Source: RBG-16-66-20 sp964564865
GTDB taxonomy: Bacteria; Pseudomonadota; Gammaproteobacteria; Burkholderiales; SG8-39
Length of the DNA stretch: 64,000 nt
Assembly: GCA_964564865.1 (NCBI GenBank)
Contig: CAZMDA010000012.1
Span: forward strand, 4,345 to 68,344
Direction: 5' to 3'
Positions 48,595-56,528 of this stretch are shown here, one piece after another (position 1 is the first letter of the stretch; each line of letters starts with the position of its first letter). The notes below the pieces were generated by a model. It was not told the origin of the DNA, searched no databases, and was given only the letters and a program-made list of their open reading frames with translations. The position numbers were made by a program, and so were the translations under genes.

Positions 48595-51500
48595 GTTGCC
48601 TCCTTGGTTGATGGTTTCCGGGATTCGCGCCAGGACTCGATCCACTCGTACATGACCGGCAGGACGAGCAGGGTGAGCGCGGTGGATGTGACCAGCCCGC
48701 CGATGACCACGGCGGCCAGTGGCCGCTGGGTTTCGGCGCCGACGCCGCCGGCGAGCAACATCGGCAGCAGGCCGAGAATGGCGACGCTGGCGGTCATCAG
48801 CACCGGACGCAGCCTGAGCAGGGTGCCCTCGCGCACCGCTTCGCGCAGCGACACCTGCCGCGACACGCGCTGCTCGTGGATGAACGACACCAGCACGATG
48901 CCGTTCAGCATCGCGACACCGAACACCGCGATGAAGCCGATCGCCGATGGAACCGAGACATAGAACCCTCCGACCGCCAGCGCAAACACCCCGCCGATAA
49001 TCGCGAAAGGCACGTTGGCGATGATCAGGCCGGCATAGACCAGCGAGTTGAACGCCAGGTAGAGCAGCAGGAAGATGAGCGCGATGGTGATCGGCACGAT
49101 GATGGCGAGCCGCGCGAGCGCGCGCTGCTGGTTCTCGAAGGCGCCGCCCCACTCGATGGTGTAGCCCTCGGGCAGCTCGACCTCCCGGCGCACCTTGGCC
49201 TCCGCCTCGCGAACGAAACCGTCCACGTCGCGCCCACGCACGTCCATCTGGATCACCGCGTGGCGCTGCAACGCCTCGCGCCGCACGAAGGTGTAGCCCT
49301 CCTCGGTATCGATGCTGGCAAGGCGCGACAGTGGCACCAGTGCACCCTGCCCGGTTCGCACCGGCAGGTTGCGCAGCGCCTCGATGTTCTTGCGGAACGC
49401 CTCATCGAAGCGCACCGAGATGTCGAAGCGGCGCGTGCCGTCGATCAGGGTCGAAACCGCCTTGCCTCCGATGCCCGTCTGCACCAGCTCGAGCACCTCG
49501 TCCGCATTGACCCCGAGGCGGGCCGCAGCGTCGCGGTCGACACGGATGACGATCTGGGGCTTGCCCTGGTTCGCCTCCAGGGCCAGGTCCGCGACTCCCT
49601 CCACGCCGCCGAGCGTCTGCTTCATGCGGTCGGCGAGGCGATCGAGCGTGGCGAGGTCGGGCCCGAACACCTTGAGCGCAAGCGTCGCGCGAACGCCCGA
49701 GATCAGTTCCTCGACGCGCATCTGGATGGGTTGCGTCGCGGAGAAGACCACGGTCGGAATCGCCTGTTCCAGCGCCTCCTGCATCTGGCGGGACAGCTCC
49801 GGCATGCTCATGCGCCTGGGCCACTCCGACTCCGGCTTCACGGCGACCAGCACCTCCATGTAGTTCACGTCGGCGGTCTCGCCCTTCTCGGCGCGGCCGA
49901 CGGTGGCGAGCACCGAGAGCGTCTGCGGAAACTTCTCCTTCAGCACCTCGTTCACGCGCTGGGAGACGCGCACCGACTCCCGCAGCGAAGTGGCGGGGAT
50001 GCCGACCACGCGGAACATGATCTCCCCTTCCTGCAGCGTGGGCATGAACTCCTTGCCGAGGAACGGAAACGCCCCCAGCGACACCGCCAGCAGGGCGAGC
50101 GCGGCGGATGCCACCGTCTTCCTGCGGGCGAGCGCCCAATCGAGCATCGGCGTGTAGGCGCGTCGCGCCAGGCGCAGCAGCAGCGGATCCTTCTCTTCCT
50201 GGACCTTCAGCAGCAGCGAGCACAGCACCGGCACCAGGGTCAGGCTCAGGACTAGCGAGCCCGCCATGGCGAAGGAGATGGCGTAGGCCATCGGCTTGAA
50301 CAGCTTGCCTTCCAGGCCGGTGAGGCTGAACAGCGGCAGGAACACCACGATGATGATGAGAATGGCGAACGCGATGGGTTGCGCGACCTCCCGCGCCGCG
50401 TGGCCCACCACCGAGGTGAGCGTCGCGCCGGGGTGCCGGTGCGCCAGCTGCCGGAACGTGTTCTCCACCATCACCACCGCGCCGTCCACCATCATGCCGA
50501 TGCCGATGGCGAGGCCCGCCAGCGACATCAGGTTGGCCGACATGCCGAAGCGCTGCATCAGGATGAACGCGAACAGCATGGCGAGGGGCAGGGTCGCGAT
50601 CACCACCAGCGCCGAGCGCAGCTCGCCCAGGAACAGGAACAGCACCAGGGCCACCAGGATCGCGCCCTCGATCAGGGTGCGGCTGGCGGTGCCGAGCGCC
50701 TTGTCGACGATGTCGGTGCGGTCGTAGACCGGGTTCAGGGTGACGCCCTTTGGCAGCGCCTGCTGCGCGACCGCCAGCTTCGCCTTCACCGCTTCCACCA
50801 CGTTCTTCGCGTTCTCCCCGATGCGGGATAGCGCGATGCCGAGCACCACTTCCTTGCCGTCCTTGGTGACCGCGCCGAAACGCGGCGCGGGGCCCTCCTC
50901 CACCCGCGCGACGTCGCGCACGAAGACCGGCGTGCCCCCGCGAGACGCGAGGACGATGTTGCCGATGTCCTTGGCGTCCCGCACCAGTCCGAGACCTCGC
51001 ACCAGGTACTGTTCCGCGCCCAGGTCGATCGACTGCCCGCCGACCTGGCGGTTGTTGGCGGCGAGCGCTTCCATCACCTCCTTGAAGGCGACGCCGTACT
51101 TCACGAGCTGCGTCGGGTCGACCACCACCTGGAACTGCTTCTCGTGGCCGCCCCAGGTGGTGACGTCGTCCACCCCCGGCGCGGTGCGCAGCGAAAGGCG
51201 CACCGTCCAGTCGTGCAGGGTGCGCAGGTCCATCGCGCCCAGCTTCTGGTCGGCGGACTCGATCGTGTACCAGAACACCTGGCCCAGGCCCGAGCTGTTG
51301 GGGCCGAGCTCGGGCTCGCCATAGCCCTGCGGGATGCGCTCCCGGGCCTCGGCCACCCGCTCGCCCACCAGGCGCCGGGCGAACCAGATGTCTACGTCGT
51401 CGCGGAAGTACACGCCGACGTAGGACAGGCCGAACAGCGAGACCGAACGGATGACCTCGACGCCGGGCAGGCCGGCCAGCGCGGTTTCGATGGGCGTGGT

Positions 51501-51695
51501 GAGCAGGCGCTCCACGTCCTCCGCCGCGAGGCCCGGCGACTCGGTATACACGTTCACCTGGTTCGGCGTCACATCCGGAAACGCATCCACCGGAACCGTC
51601 CTGACGGCCTGTATGCCGAACACGCCGAGCACGACGAAGGCGAGCGCCACCAGCAGGCGGTGGCGCAGCGAAGCATTGACGATCGCGTCGAGCAT
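48591..51695 (-). CDS. czcA: CzcA-type RND heavy-metal efflux pump (HME1-like)
   Basis: A 1034-aa RND pump of the heavy-metal branch. It has 12 membrane helices with two large periplasmic loops; VPVDAFPDVTPNQVNVYTESPGL is the usual N-terminal signature. The proton-relay helix 4 reads GIGMMVDGAVVMVENTFR. By family knowledge the DG..VENT form marks pumps for divalent cations (Co, Zn, Cd, Ni) rather than Cu/Ag. It exports metal through CzcB and CzcC encoded upstream. The czcB stop is 7 bases before its start. Confidence 0.94.
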   Translation of the reverse strand: MLDAIVNASLRHRLLVALAFVVLGVFGIQAVRTVPVDAFPDVTPNQVNVYTESPGLAAEDVERLLTTPIETALAGLPGVEVIRSVSLFGLSYVGVYFRDDVDIWFARRLVGERVAEARERIPQGYGEPELGPNSSGLGQVFWYTIESADQKLGAMDLRTLHDWTVRLSLRTAPGVDDVTTWGGHEKQFQVVVDPTQLVKYGVAFKEVMEALAANNRQVGGQSIDLGAEQYLVRGLGLVRDAKDIGNIVLASRGGTPVFVRDVARVEEGPAPRFGAVTKDGKEVVLGIALSRIGENAKNVVEAVKAKLAVAQQALPKGVTLNPVYDRTDIVDKALGTASRTLIEGAILVALVLFLFLGELRSALVVIATLPLAMLFAFILMQRFGMSANLMSLAGLAIGIGMMVDGAVVMVENTFRQLAHRHPGATLTSVVGHAAREVAQPIAFAILIIIVVFLPLFSLTGLEGKLFKPMAYAISFAMAGSLVLSLTLVPVLCSLLLKVQEEKDPLLLRLARRAYTPMLDWALARRKTVASAALALLAVSLGAFPFLGKEFMPTLQEGEIMFRVVGIPATSLRESVRVSQRVNEVLKEKFPQTLSVLATVGRAEKGETADVNYMEVLVAVKPESEWPRRMSMPELSRQMQEALEQAIPTVVFSATQPIQMRVEELISGVRATLALKVFGPDLATLDRLADRMKQTLGGVEGVADLALEANQGKPQIVIRVDRDAAARLGVNADEVLELVQTGIGGKAVSTLIDGTRRFDISVRFDEAFRKNIEALRNLPVRTGQGALVPLSRLASIDTEEGYTFVRREALQRHAVIQMDVRGRDVDGFVREAEAKVRREVELPEGYTIEWGGAFENQQRALARLAIIVPITIALIFLLLYLAFNSLVYAGLIIANVPFAIIGGVFALAVGGFYVSVPSAIGFIAVFGVAMLNGIVLVSFIHEQRVSRQVSLREAVREGTLLRLRPVLMTASVAILGLLPMLLAGGVGAETQRPLAAVVIGGLVTSTALTLLVLPVMYEWIESWRESRKPSTKEAT

Positions 51696-51702
51696 GGCGT
51701 CC

Positions 51703-52884
51703 TCAGTGTCCGTGACCGTCGCCGAGCTGCCCCTTCAGGAGCCGCGCCTTCAGCGCGTAAACCCCCTCATGCGCGACCAGCTCCCCCGGCCTGATGCCGG
51801 ATTTCACGACGACGCGCCCGTTGAAGCGCTCGCCCAGTTCCACCGGCCGCGCCTCGAATCCGGCCGCCTCCTCGATGAACACCGTAGGCAGGCCCCGCAC
51901 CAGCGTCACCGCGCCTTCGGGCACCGCGAGAACCTTGCGCTCGCCCCCGGTGCGGATCGACACGCTGGCGAACATCTGCGGCCGCAGCAGGCCCCTGGCG
52001 TTGTCCAGCTGGATGATCGCCTTCACGGTGCGCGTCTCCTTGTTCAGGACCGCGCCGAGGTGATTGACCTTCCCCGCGAAGGTCTCCTCCGGAAAGGCGG
52101 CGACGCGCGCCCGCGCCTCGGCCCCTACGCGGACCCTGGCGATCTGCGCCTCCGGGATGTCCGCCTCGACCCACACGGTGGAGAGATCGGCGACCGTGAA
52201 CAGCGGCTCGTCCGGCTTCGCCAGTTCGCCCAGCACCGCCTTGCGCTCGATCACCACGCCGGCAAGCGGCGCCGGCACCGGGAACGTGGCGCGCGACTGC
52301 GCCCCGTTGCCGCCCGAGGGCGCCATGCCGAGCATCCTCAGCTTGTCGGCGGCGGCCTGAAGCTGGGCGCGGGCTTTCTCATGATCGCCCCGCGCGCGCT
52401 GGTGCTCCTTGGCCGGGATGATCTGCTCGGCGTGAAGCCGCTCGGCGCGCTGGTGCGCGGACTCCGCAACCGCGGCCTCCGCGGCGGCCTGCGCGTACGC
52501 GGCCTGCGCCTCCCCGGCTTCCATGCTCTCCAGCGTGGCGAGCGTCCTGCCCTGCGCCACCCGGTCGCCCAGCTTCGCGCCGACGCCGACGATGCGCCCG
52601 GGCAATCGGGGCGTGACATGCGCCAGGCGTTCCCGGTTCGGCTCCACGGTCGCGGTGGCGACGATGGCGTCGGCGAGCGATTCTTCCGCGAGCGCTTCGG
52701 TGCGAATGCCTGCCCGCGCCAGCTCCTCGTCCGATACCCTCACCAGGTTCGGGTTCTCGTCCTTGTGCTCGTCCGCTTTCGCCTCGGCCGCCTTGTCATG
52801 GCCATGACCATCGCCGTCCTTGCAACCCGCGGCCAAAAGAGCCATGGCCAGCGCGGTCGCGATCGCAAGCATCTTTCGCTTCAT
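51703..52884 (-). CDS. czcB: CzcB-type membrane fusion lipoprotein
   Basis: A 393-aa periplasmic adaptor. A lipobox LLAAGC gives a lipid-anchored Cys21, followed by a His/Asp-rich patch (DGDGHGHDKAAEAKADEHKDE) likely to bind metal. The MFP core shows GRIVGVGAKLGDRVAQGRTLATLESMEAGEAQ (barrel-sandwich), a helical hairpin rich in Ala/Glu, and EADIPEAQIARVRVGAEARARVAAFP. Another GDGHGH ends the protein. It couples CzcA to CzcC. The ATG overlaps the czcC stop by 4 bases. Confidence 0.94.
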   Translation of the reverse strand: MKRKMLAIATALAMALLAAGCKDGDGHGHDKAAEAKADEHKDENPNLVRVSDEELARAGIRTEALAEESLADAIVATATVEPNRERLAHVTPRLPGRIVGVGAKLGDRVAQGRTLATLESMEAGEAQAAYAQAAAEAAVAESAHQRAERLHAEQIIPAKEHQRARGDHEKARAQLQAAADKLRMLGMAPSGGNGAQSRATFPVPAPLAGVVIERKAVLGELAKPDEPLFTVADLSTVWVEADIPEAQIARVRVGAEARARVAAFPEETFAGKVNHLGAVLNKETRTVKAIIQLDNARGLLRPQMFASVSIRTGGERKVLAVPEGAVTLVRGLPTVFIEEAAGFEARPVELGERFNGRVVVKSGIRPGELVAHEGVYALKARLLKGQLGDGHGH

Positions 52885-54140
52885 TTCCCGGTTCCTTTCA
52901 AATCTTCAGTCCAGCCCGCGGCGCGCTCCAGCGTGACGCGCGCGAGGCGCAGTTCGGTTTCCGCTTCCAGTACATCGCGCCGCAGTTCCGCGAGCTGGCG
53001 ATTCACGACCACCAATTCAAGGGCGCCGATCTCCCCTTCCTCGAACGCGCGCCGCGACAGGCGCTGGTTCTCCTCCAGCGTGCGCGCCACCGAGTCGCGC
53101 AGGCGCCCGGCGCGCGATTCCAGCTGGCTCACGCGCAGCCATTGCGCGCGCACCGCCGCCTGGATATCGCGCTCGGAGGACTGCTTCTCGATCTGCGCCT
53201 GCGCCAGTTCGGTCATGGCGCGGCCGACGCCCGCGTCATTGCGCCGGAACACCGGCAGCGGAACCGAAACGGCAAAGCCGAGCACGTTCTCCCGCAGTCC
53301 GGGGGGGCCATCGCGGCCGGTGGTAATGCCGAGCGTGAGATCCGGGTACCGGGATGCGCGCTCCAGTGCCAGCCGCTCCCGCGCCGCCTCCTCGCGCTTG
53401 CCGAGCGACGCCAGCTTGTGCCGGCGCGCGCTGCTCTGGAGCAGTTCCTCTAGGGTGTAGCCCGCCGCGCGCCGCAACTCCCCCGCGACCTCCGGCAGAT
53501 CGGCCGGCGGCAGTTGCAGCAGGCTCGCCAGCTCGGCGCGGGACTGCGTGATCAGTTCTTCGACCTGGGTCAGCTGGTTGCGCGCCCGCTCAGCCTCCAC
53601 CTTCGCGAGATTGCGCTCGAGGCGGCTTGTCTCGCCCGCATCCAGGCGCTTCTGCATCGCCGACTCCGCCTGCGCGACCAGCGCCACCGTCTCGCGCTCG
53701 ACCGCCGCGCGCAGCTGCAGCGCGAGAACCTGCACGAAACGCTCCTCCACCTCGGCCCGCAGTTGCGCGCGCGCCTCCGCGACCTGCGCCTCGACCGTGG
53801 CCAGTTCCGCCTCCGCCGCGCCTCGCCGCAGACCCTGCTGCCCGGCGACCTCGAAGGTCTGCGACAGGCCGAGCGTCCAGCCGCGATGGCGCTCGTCGGC
53901 CTGCGGGATGCGCGTCCGGGAACCCTCGAGCGACGCCTCGGGGTTGTTCCAGAGCGGCGCCCGGCTTTCGGCAAGCTGGCCCCGCGCGCCATGCGTCGCG
54001 GCCGCGGCCGAGCGCAGGGCGGGATTGCGCTCCTCCGCGAGGCGCCAGGCTTCGGGCAGCGTGAGCGCCTGTGCGCCGGCGTCCGCCATGGCAAGCGAAG
54101 CAAGCGCCGCCAGCGCGGCGGCGCGCATACGTGACTGCAT
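52881..54140 (-). CDS. czcC: CzcC-type outer membrane efflux factor
   Basis: A 419-aa TolC-family channel with signal peptide (AAALAALASLAMADAGAQA) and two OEP repeats: LTLPEAWRLAEERNPALRSAAAATHGARGQLAESRAPLWNNPEASLEGSRTR, and later EGEIGALELVVVNRQLAELRRDVLEAETELRLARVTLERAAGW. It forms the outer-membrane duct for CzcAB. It lies directly behind the small czcI-like gene and is translationally coupled to czcB. Confidence 0.93.
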   Translation of the reverse strand: MQSRMRAAALAALASLAMADAGAQALTLPEAWRLAEERNPALRSAAAATHGARGQLAESRAPLWNNPEASLEGSRTRIPQADERHRGWTLGLSQTFEVAGQQGLRRGAAEAELATVEAQVAEARAQLRAEVEERFVQVLALQLRAAVERETVALVAQAESAMQKRLDAGETSRLERNLAKVEAERARNQLTQVEELITQSRAELASLLQLPPADLPEVAGELRRAAGYTLEELLQSSARRHKLASLGKREEAARERLALERASRYPDLTLGITTGRDGPPGLRENVLGFAVSVPLPVFRRNDAGVGRAMTELAQAQIEKQSSERDIQAAVRAQWLRVSQLESRAGRLRDSVARTLEENQRLSRRAFEEGEIGALELVVVNRQLAELRRDVLEAETELRLARVTLERAAGWTEDLKGTGK

Positions 54141-54202
54141 GATGACTCTCCTGTGCGATCGCCCGGAAACGCCGGGCGGCGAACCCTAGAACCCTGCGGG
54201 GC

Positions 54203-54523
54203 TCAGGAGAGGCGCGGCGGGCGGAGGAAAGTGTCCGTGAACCGGGAAAGGAATGGCGCGCCTTCCGCCGATAGGGCGGACCCCATAGCGGGCGCGGAGA
54301 AAAGCGCCACTATGTCGTCCAGCGCGCCGTACAGGTGCGCAGAGGAATGGCACGCGCAGCAATGATCGCAATCGACCCCGCCTTGAGGAGGCGCATGCGG
54401 TTCGGATTGGGATACTTCGTGCTGCAGATCGGAAGACGTCCCGGCCACGGCAAGGCCGCCGGCGCCCAGGCCGATCAGCACGGCCAGCACCAGCGCGATT
54501 TTCCGGGTCCAGGAGAACGTCAT
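54203..54523 (-). CDS. czcI: CzcI-like small periplasmic protein
   Basis: A 106-aa protein with signal peptide (KIALVLAVLIGLGAGGLAVAG) and the metal-site pattern of CzcI: HAPPQGGVDCDHCCACHSSAHLYGAL, then FTDTFLRPPRLS, whose RPPR ending is usual in the family. CzcI precedes czcC in several czc operons and is thought to tune czc expression or bind metal in the periplasm. It lies between the cation transporter and czcC on the same strand. Confidence 0.85.
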   Translation of the reverse strand: MTFSWTRKIALVLAVLIGLGAGGLAVAGTSSDLQHEVSQSEPHAPPQGGVDCDHCCACHSSAHLYGALDDIVALFSAPAMGSALSAEGAPFLSRFTDTFLRPPRLS

Positions 54524-54533
54524 GGCGCGCGTA

Positions 54534-55160
54534 CTATACCTCAGCGCCGACGGAATGGCGCAGTTCGTTTCGCGCCCGCCGGATCACCTGCGCGCTTGCA
54601 TGCAGGCTGAGCGACGCCATCATCAGGGCCACCGCGACGTCGGGCCATAGCGCGCCGGTGAGGGCCACGCCCGCGGCGGCGCATAGCACCGCGACATTGC
54701 CGATCGCGTCATTGCGCGTGCATAACCAAACCGCGCGCATGTTCGCGTCGCCTTCGCGCCACACGTACAGCAAAGCCGCGACGCCGAGATTGGTCGCGAG
54801 CGCGAGCAAACCCACGATGCCCATCGTCGCCGGCTCCGGCGGAACGCCCGCTGAGAAGCGCCACCCTGCGTACCCGAGTACCGCCGCGCCGTAGAGTCCC
54901 ATTGCGATGCCTTTGCCAAGCGCCGCGCGCGACGTCCATAGTCCGCCCGCGGCCATCGCGGCGAGGCTGATGCCATAATTGGCCGTGTCCCCCGCGAAGT
55001 CCGCAGCATCCGCGGCGAGCGATACGGAACCGGACGCCGCGCTGGCCGCCAGCTCGACCAGGAACATGGCCAGGTTGGCGGCCAGGGCGATCCACAGGAC
55101 CTTGCGGTAACGCGGGTCCGGGGAAGCGGGGGCCACGTGGCCGCAGCACTTCTGGCTCAT
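54534..55160 (-). CDS. Cation transporter of the CDF type
   Basis: A 208-aa membrane protein with about six helices. SLAADAADFAGDTANYG on helix 2 gives the D-x-x-x-D metal site, while the helix-5 site reads CTRNDAIGNVAV, where His and Asp of classical CDF pumps (HDAxxD) are Asn. It lacks the C-terminal cytosolic domain of full-length CDF proteins. Export of Zn, Cd or Co is likely but metal choice is open. It starts the long czc operon and is divergent from the CadR/PbrR-like regulator. A Cys-rich N-terminus (SQKCCGHVA) may bind metal. Confidence 0.86.
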   Translation of the reverse strand: MSQKCCGHVAPASPDPRYRKVLWIALAANLAMFLVELAASAASGSVSLAADAADFAGDTANYGISLAAMAAGGLWTSRAALGKGIAMGLYGAAVLGYAGWRFSAGVPPEPATMGIVGLLALATNLGVAALLYVWREGDANMRAVWLCTRNDAIGNVAVLCAAAGVALTGALWPDVAVALMMASLSLHASAQVIRRARNELRHSVGAEV

Positions 55161-55166
55161 GGCGGC

Positions 55167-55197
55167 ATTGCAAACCCTGTAGCAGGTATCAAGTCAA
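55167..55197 (-). promoter_or_regulatory. MerR-type promoter for the cation transporter-czc operon
   Basis: Toward the minus strand, TTGACT (55192-55197) and TGCAAT (55167-55172) are separated by 19 bp. The imperfect dyad ACCTGCTACAGGGT (plus-strand 55174-55187) lies in the spacer. This is the layout of CadR/PbrR/ZntR promoters, and the regulator is encoded divergently. The -10 is only 6 bases before the ATG at 55160, implying a leaderless or nearly leaderless mRNA. Confidence 0.68.
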
Positions 55198-55215
55198 GCC
55201 CGACGGAGACGAGCC

Positions 55216-55677
55216 ATGCGAATTGGCGAACTGGCGACGAAGGCGGACGTGGACGTGCAGACGGTCCGCTACTACGAACGCGAAGGCCTGATCGGCGCGC
55301 CCGGGCGCACGCCGTCGGGCTACCGCAGCTACCGGGCCGCGGACCTGGAGCGGCTGATCTTCATACGTCATTGCCGCTCGCTGGACATGCCGTTGGCCGA
55401 CGTTCGCAGGCTGCTAGAGCTCTCGAGCGACCGTTCGGTGTCCTGCGACGAGGTGAACGGCCTGCTGCACGCGCACCTTGCGCGCGTACGCGCGAAGCTC
55501 GCCGCGCTACAGGAACTGGAGAAGCAGCTTGCGGCGCTGGATGCGCAGTGCAGCGCGGGCCATCGGGTCGCCGACTGCGGCATCCTGGAGGAGCTGATCC
55601 GCGCGGCCCACGGCGAAGCCTGCGCCTGCCATCCCGCCGGCGCCGGCCCCGGCGGCGTCGCGGACGGGGAGATGTAA
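55216..55677 (+). CDS. MerR-family metal sensor of the CadR/PbrR type
   Basis: A 153-aa MerR regulator: MRIGELATKADVDVQTVRYYEREGLI is the DNA-binding start, followed by a coiled coil (VRAKLAALQELEKQLAAL). Cys77, Cys112 and Cys121 match the spacing of the three metal cysteines of PbrR and CadR, with the second and third nine apart as in those proteins. A His/Cys tail (HGEACACH) follows, as in CadR. It should sense Cd or Pb and activate the divergent cation transporter-czc promoter. Its stop codon lies within a 20-bp palindrome. Confidence 0.92.
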   Translation: MRIGELATKADVDVQTVRYYEREGLIGAPGRTPSGYRSYRAADLERLIFIRHCRSLDMPLADVRRLLELSSDRSVSCDEVNGLLHAHLARVRAKLAALQELEKQLAALDAQCSAGHRVADCGILEELIRAAHGEACACHPAGAGPGGVADGEM

Positions 55678-55691
55678 CCGATCGGTTACAT
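55672..55691. repeat. 20-bp palindrome ATGTAACCGATCGGTTACAT, copy 2
   Basis: A perfect 20-bp palindrome that contains the TAA stop of the MerR gene and, on the other strand, the TAA stop of the patatin gene. Its central 18 bases equal the copy at 46022-46039. The two ORFs thus converge onto one symmetric element. Confidence 0.82.
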
Positions 55692-56528
55692 TTGGTCGAA
55701 TAGCCGCCGGATCCCCGGCAGCGCAGCCAAAGCCGCCCGCTCCCCGGCCGCGATGTGTTCCGAAACGACCTTCGCGGACATGTCGTGGTGTTCCGGAATC
55801 GGCGGCTCGAGCGCGACATCGGCACTGGCGCGCTCCTCCATCGCGAGCTTGCGGGTGAGTATCGAGAAGCCCTGGTAGAGCGCGTCGAAGGGATCGTCCA
55901 GGTCCGCCTGGCCGGGCGGAAACGTCACGTCCACGGCCAGCACCCGTTTCGCCCCCAGTTGGCGCGCCGCCTCCACCGGGACCGGAGATGCGATGTTTCC
56001 GTCCACGAGCAGCCGGCCTCCGCGCCGCACCGGCTCAAGCAACCCGGGCGCGCTGGAGGACGCCTGCACCGCTTCGCCAGCGTCGCCCCGGTCGAGGATC
56101 ACCCGCTCGCCCGTGCGCAGGTCCGTCGCGATTGCCGCGAAGCGCACCGGCAGCGCCTCGATCGTTCGGCCTCCCACCTGAGCGCGCACGAAGCGTGCGA
56201 TGCCCGCGCCGCTGAACACGCCCAGGTTCGGGAACACCCAGTCGCGCAGGGTGTTCGGGCTCAGCCGCGCGCCCAACCGCTCGATGGCCGCGGCTGGAAG
56301 GCCGGCGGCATGGAGCGCGCCCACCAGGCTGCCGGCGCTGGAGCCAACCACGAAGTCCGGCTTCAATCCGTGCTTCTCCAGCACCCGGAGGACGCCGATA
56401 TGGCCGTAGCCGCGGCAGCCGCCGCCACCCAGCACCAGCGCGACCAGTGGGCGCTTCGATTGCTGCGCCGAAGCGGCGGAACCGAGTGCGAGACCCGCCG
56501 CGGCCCCTACGAACTCTCTCCGGTTCAC
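55686..56528 (-). CDS. Patatin-like phospholipase with Tat-type signal
   Basis: A 280-aa patatin-family protein (RssA-like). It begins with a twin-arginine signal (NRREFVGAAAGLALGSAASA). The catalytic features are complete: oxyanion GGGGCRG, nucleophile GSSAG and the Asp of VDGNIASPVP (a DGN rather than the common DGG). Lipid acyl hydrolysis in the periplasm is likely. Its start overlaps the cusA stop (ATGA), so it is coupled to the copper/silver pump operon although it has no clear metal role. Confidence 0.9.
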   Translation of the reverse strand: MNRREFVGAAAGLALGSAASAQQSKRPLVALVLGGGGCRGYGHIGVLRVLEKHGLKPDFVVGSSAGSLVGALHAAGLPAAAIERLGARLSPNTLRDWVFPNLGVFSGAGIARFVRAQVGGRTIEALPVRFAAIATDLRTGERVILDRGDAGEAVQASSSAPGLLEPVRRGGRLLVDGNIASPVPVEAARQLGAKRVLAVDVTFPPGQADLDDPFDALYQGFSILTRKLAMEERASADVALEPPIPEHHDMSAKVVSEHIAAGERAALAALPGIRRLFDQM

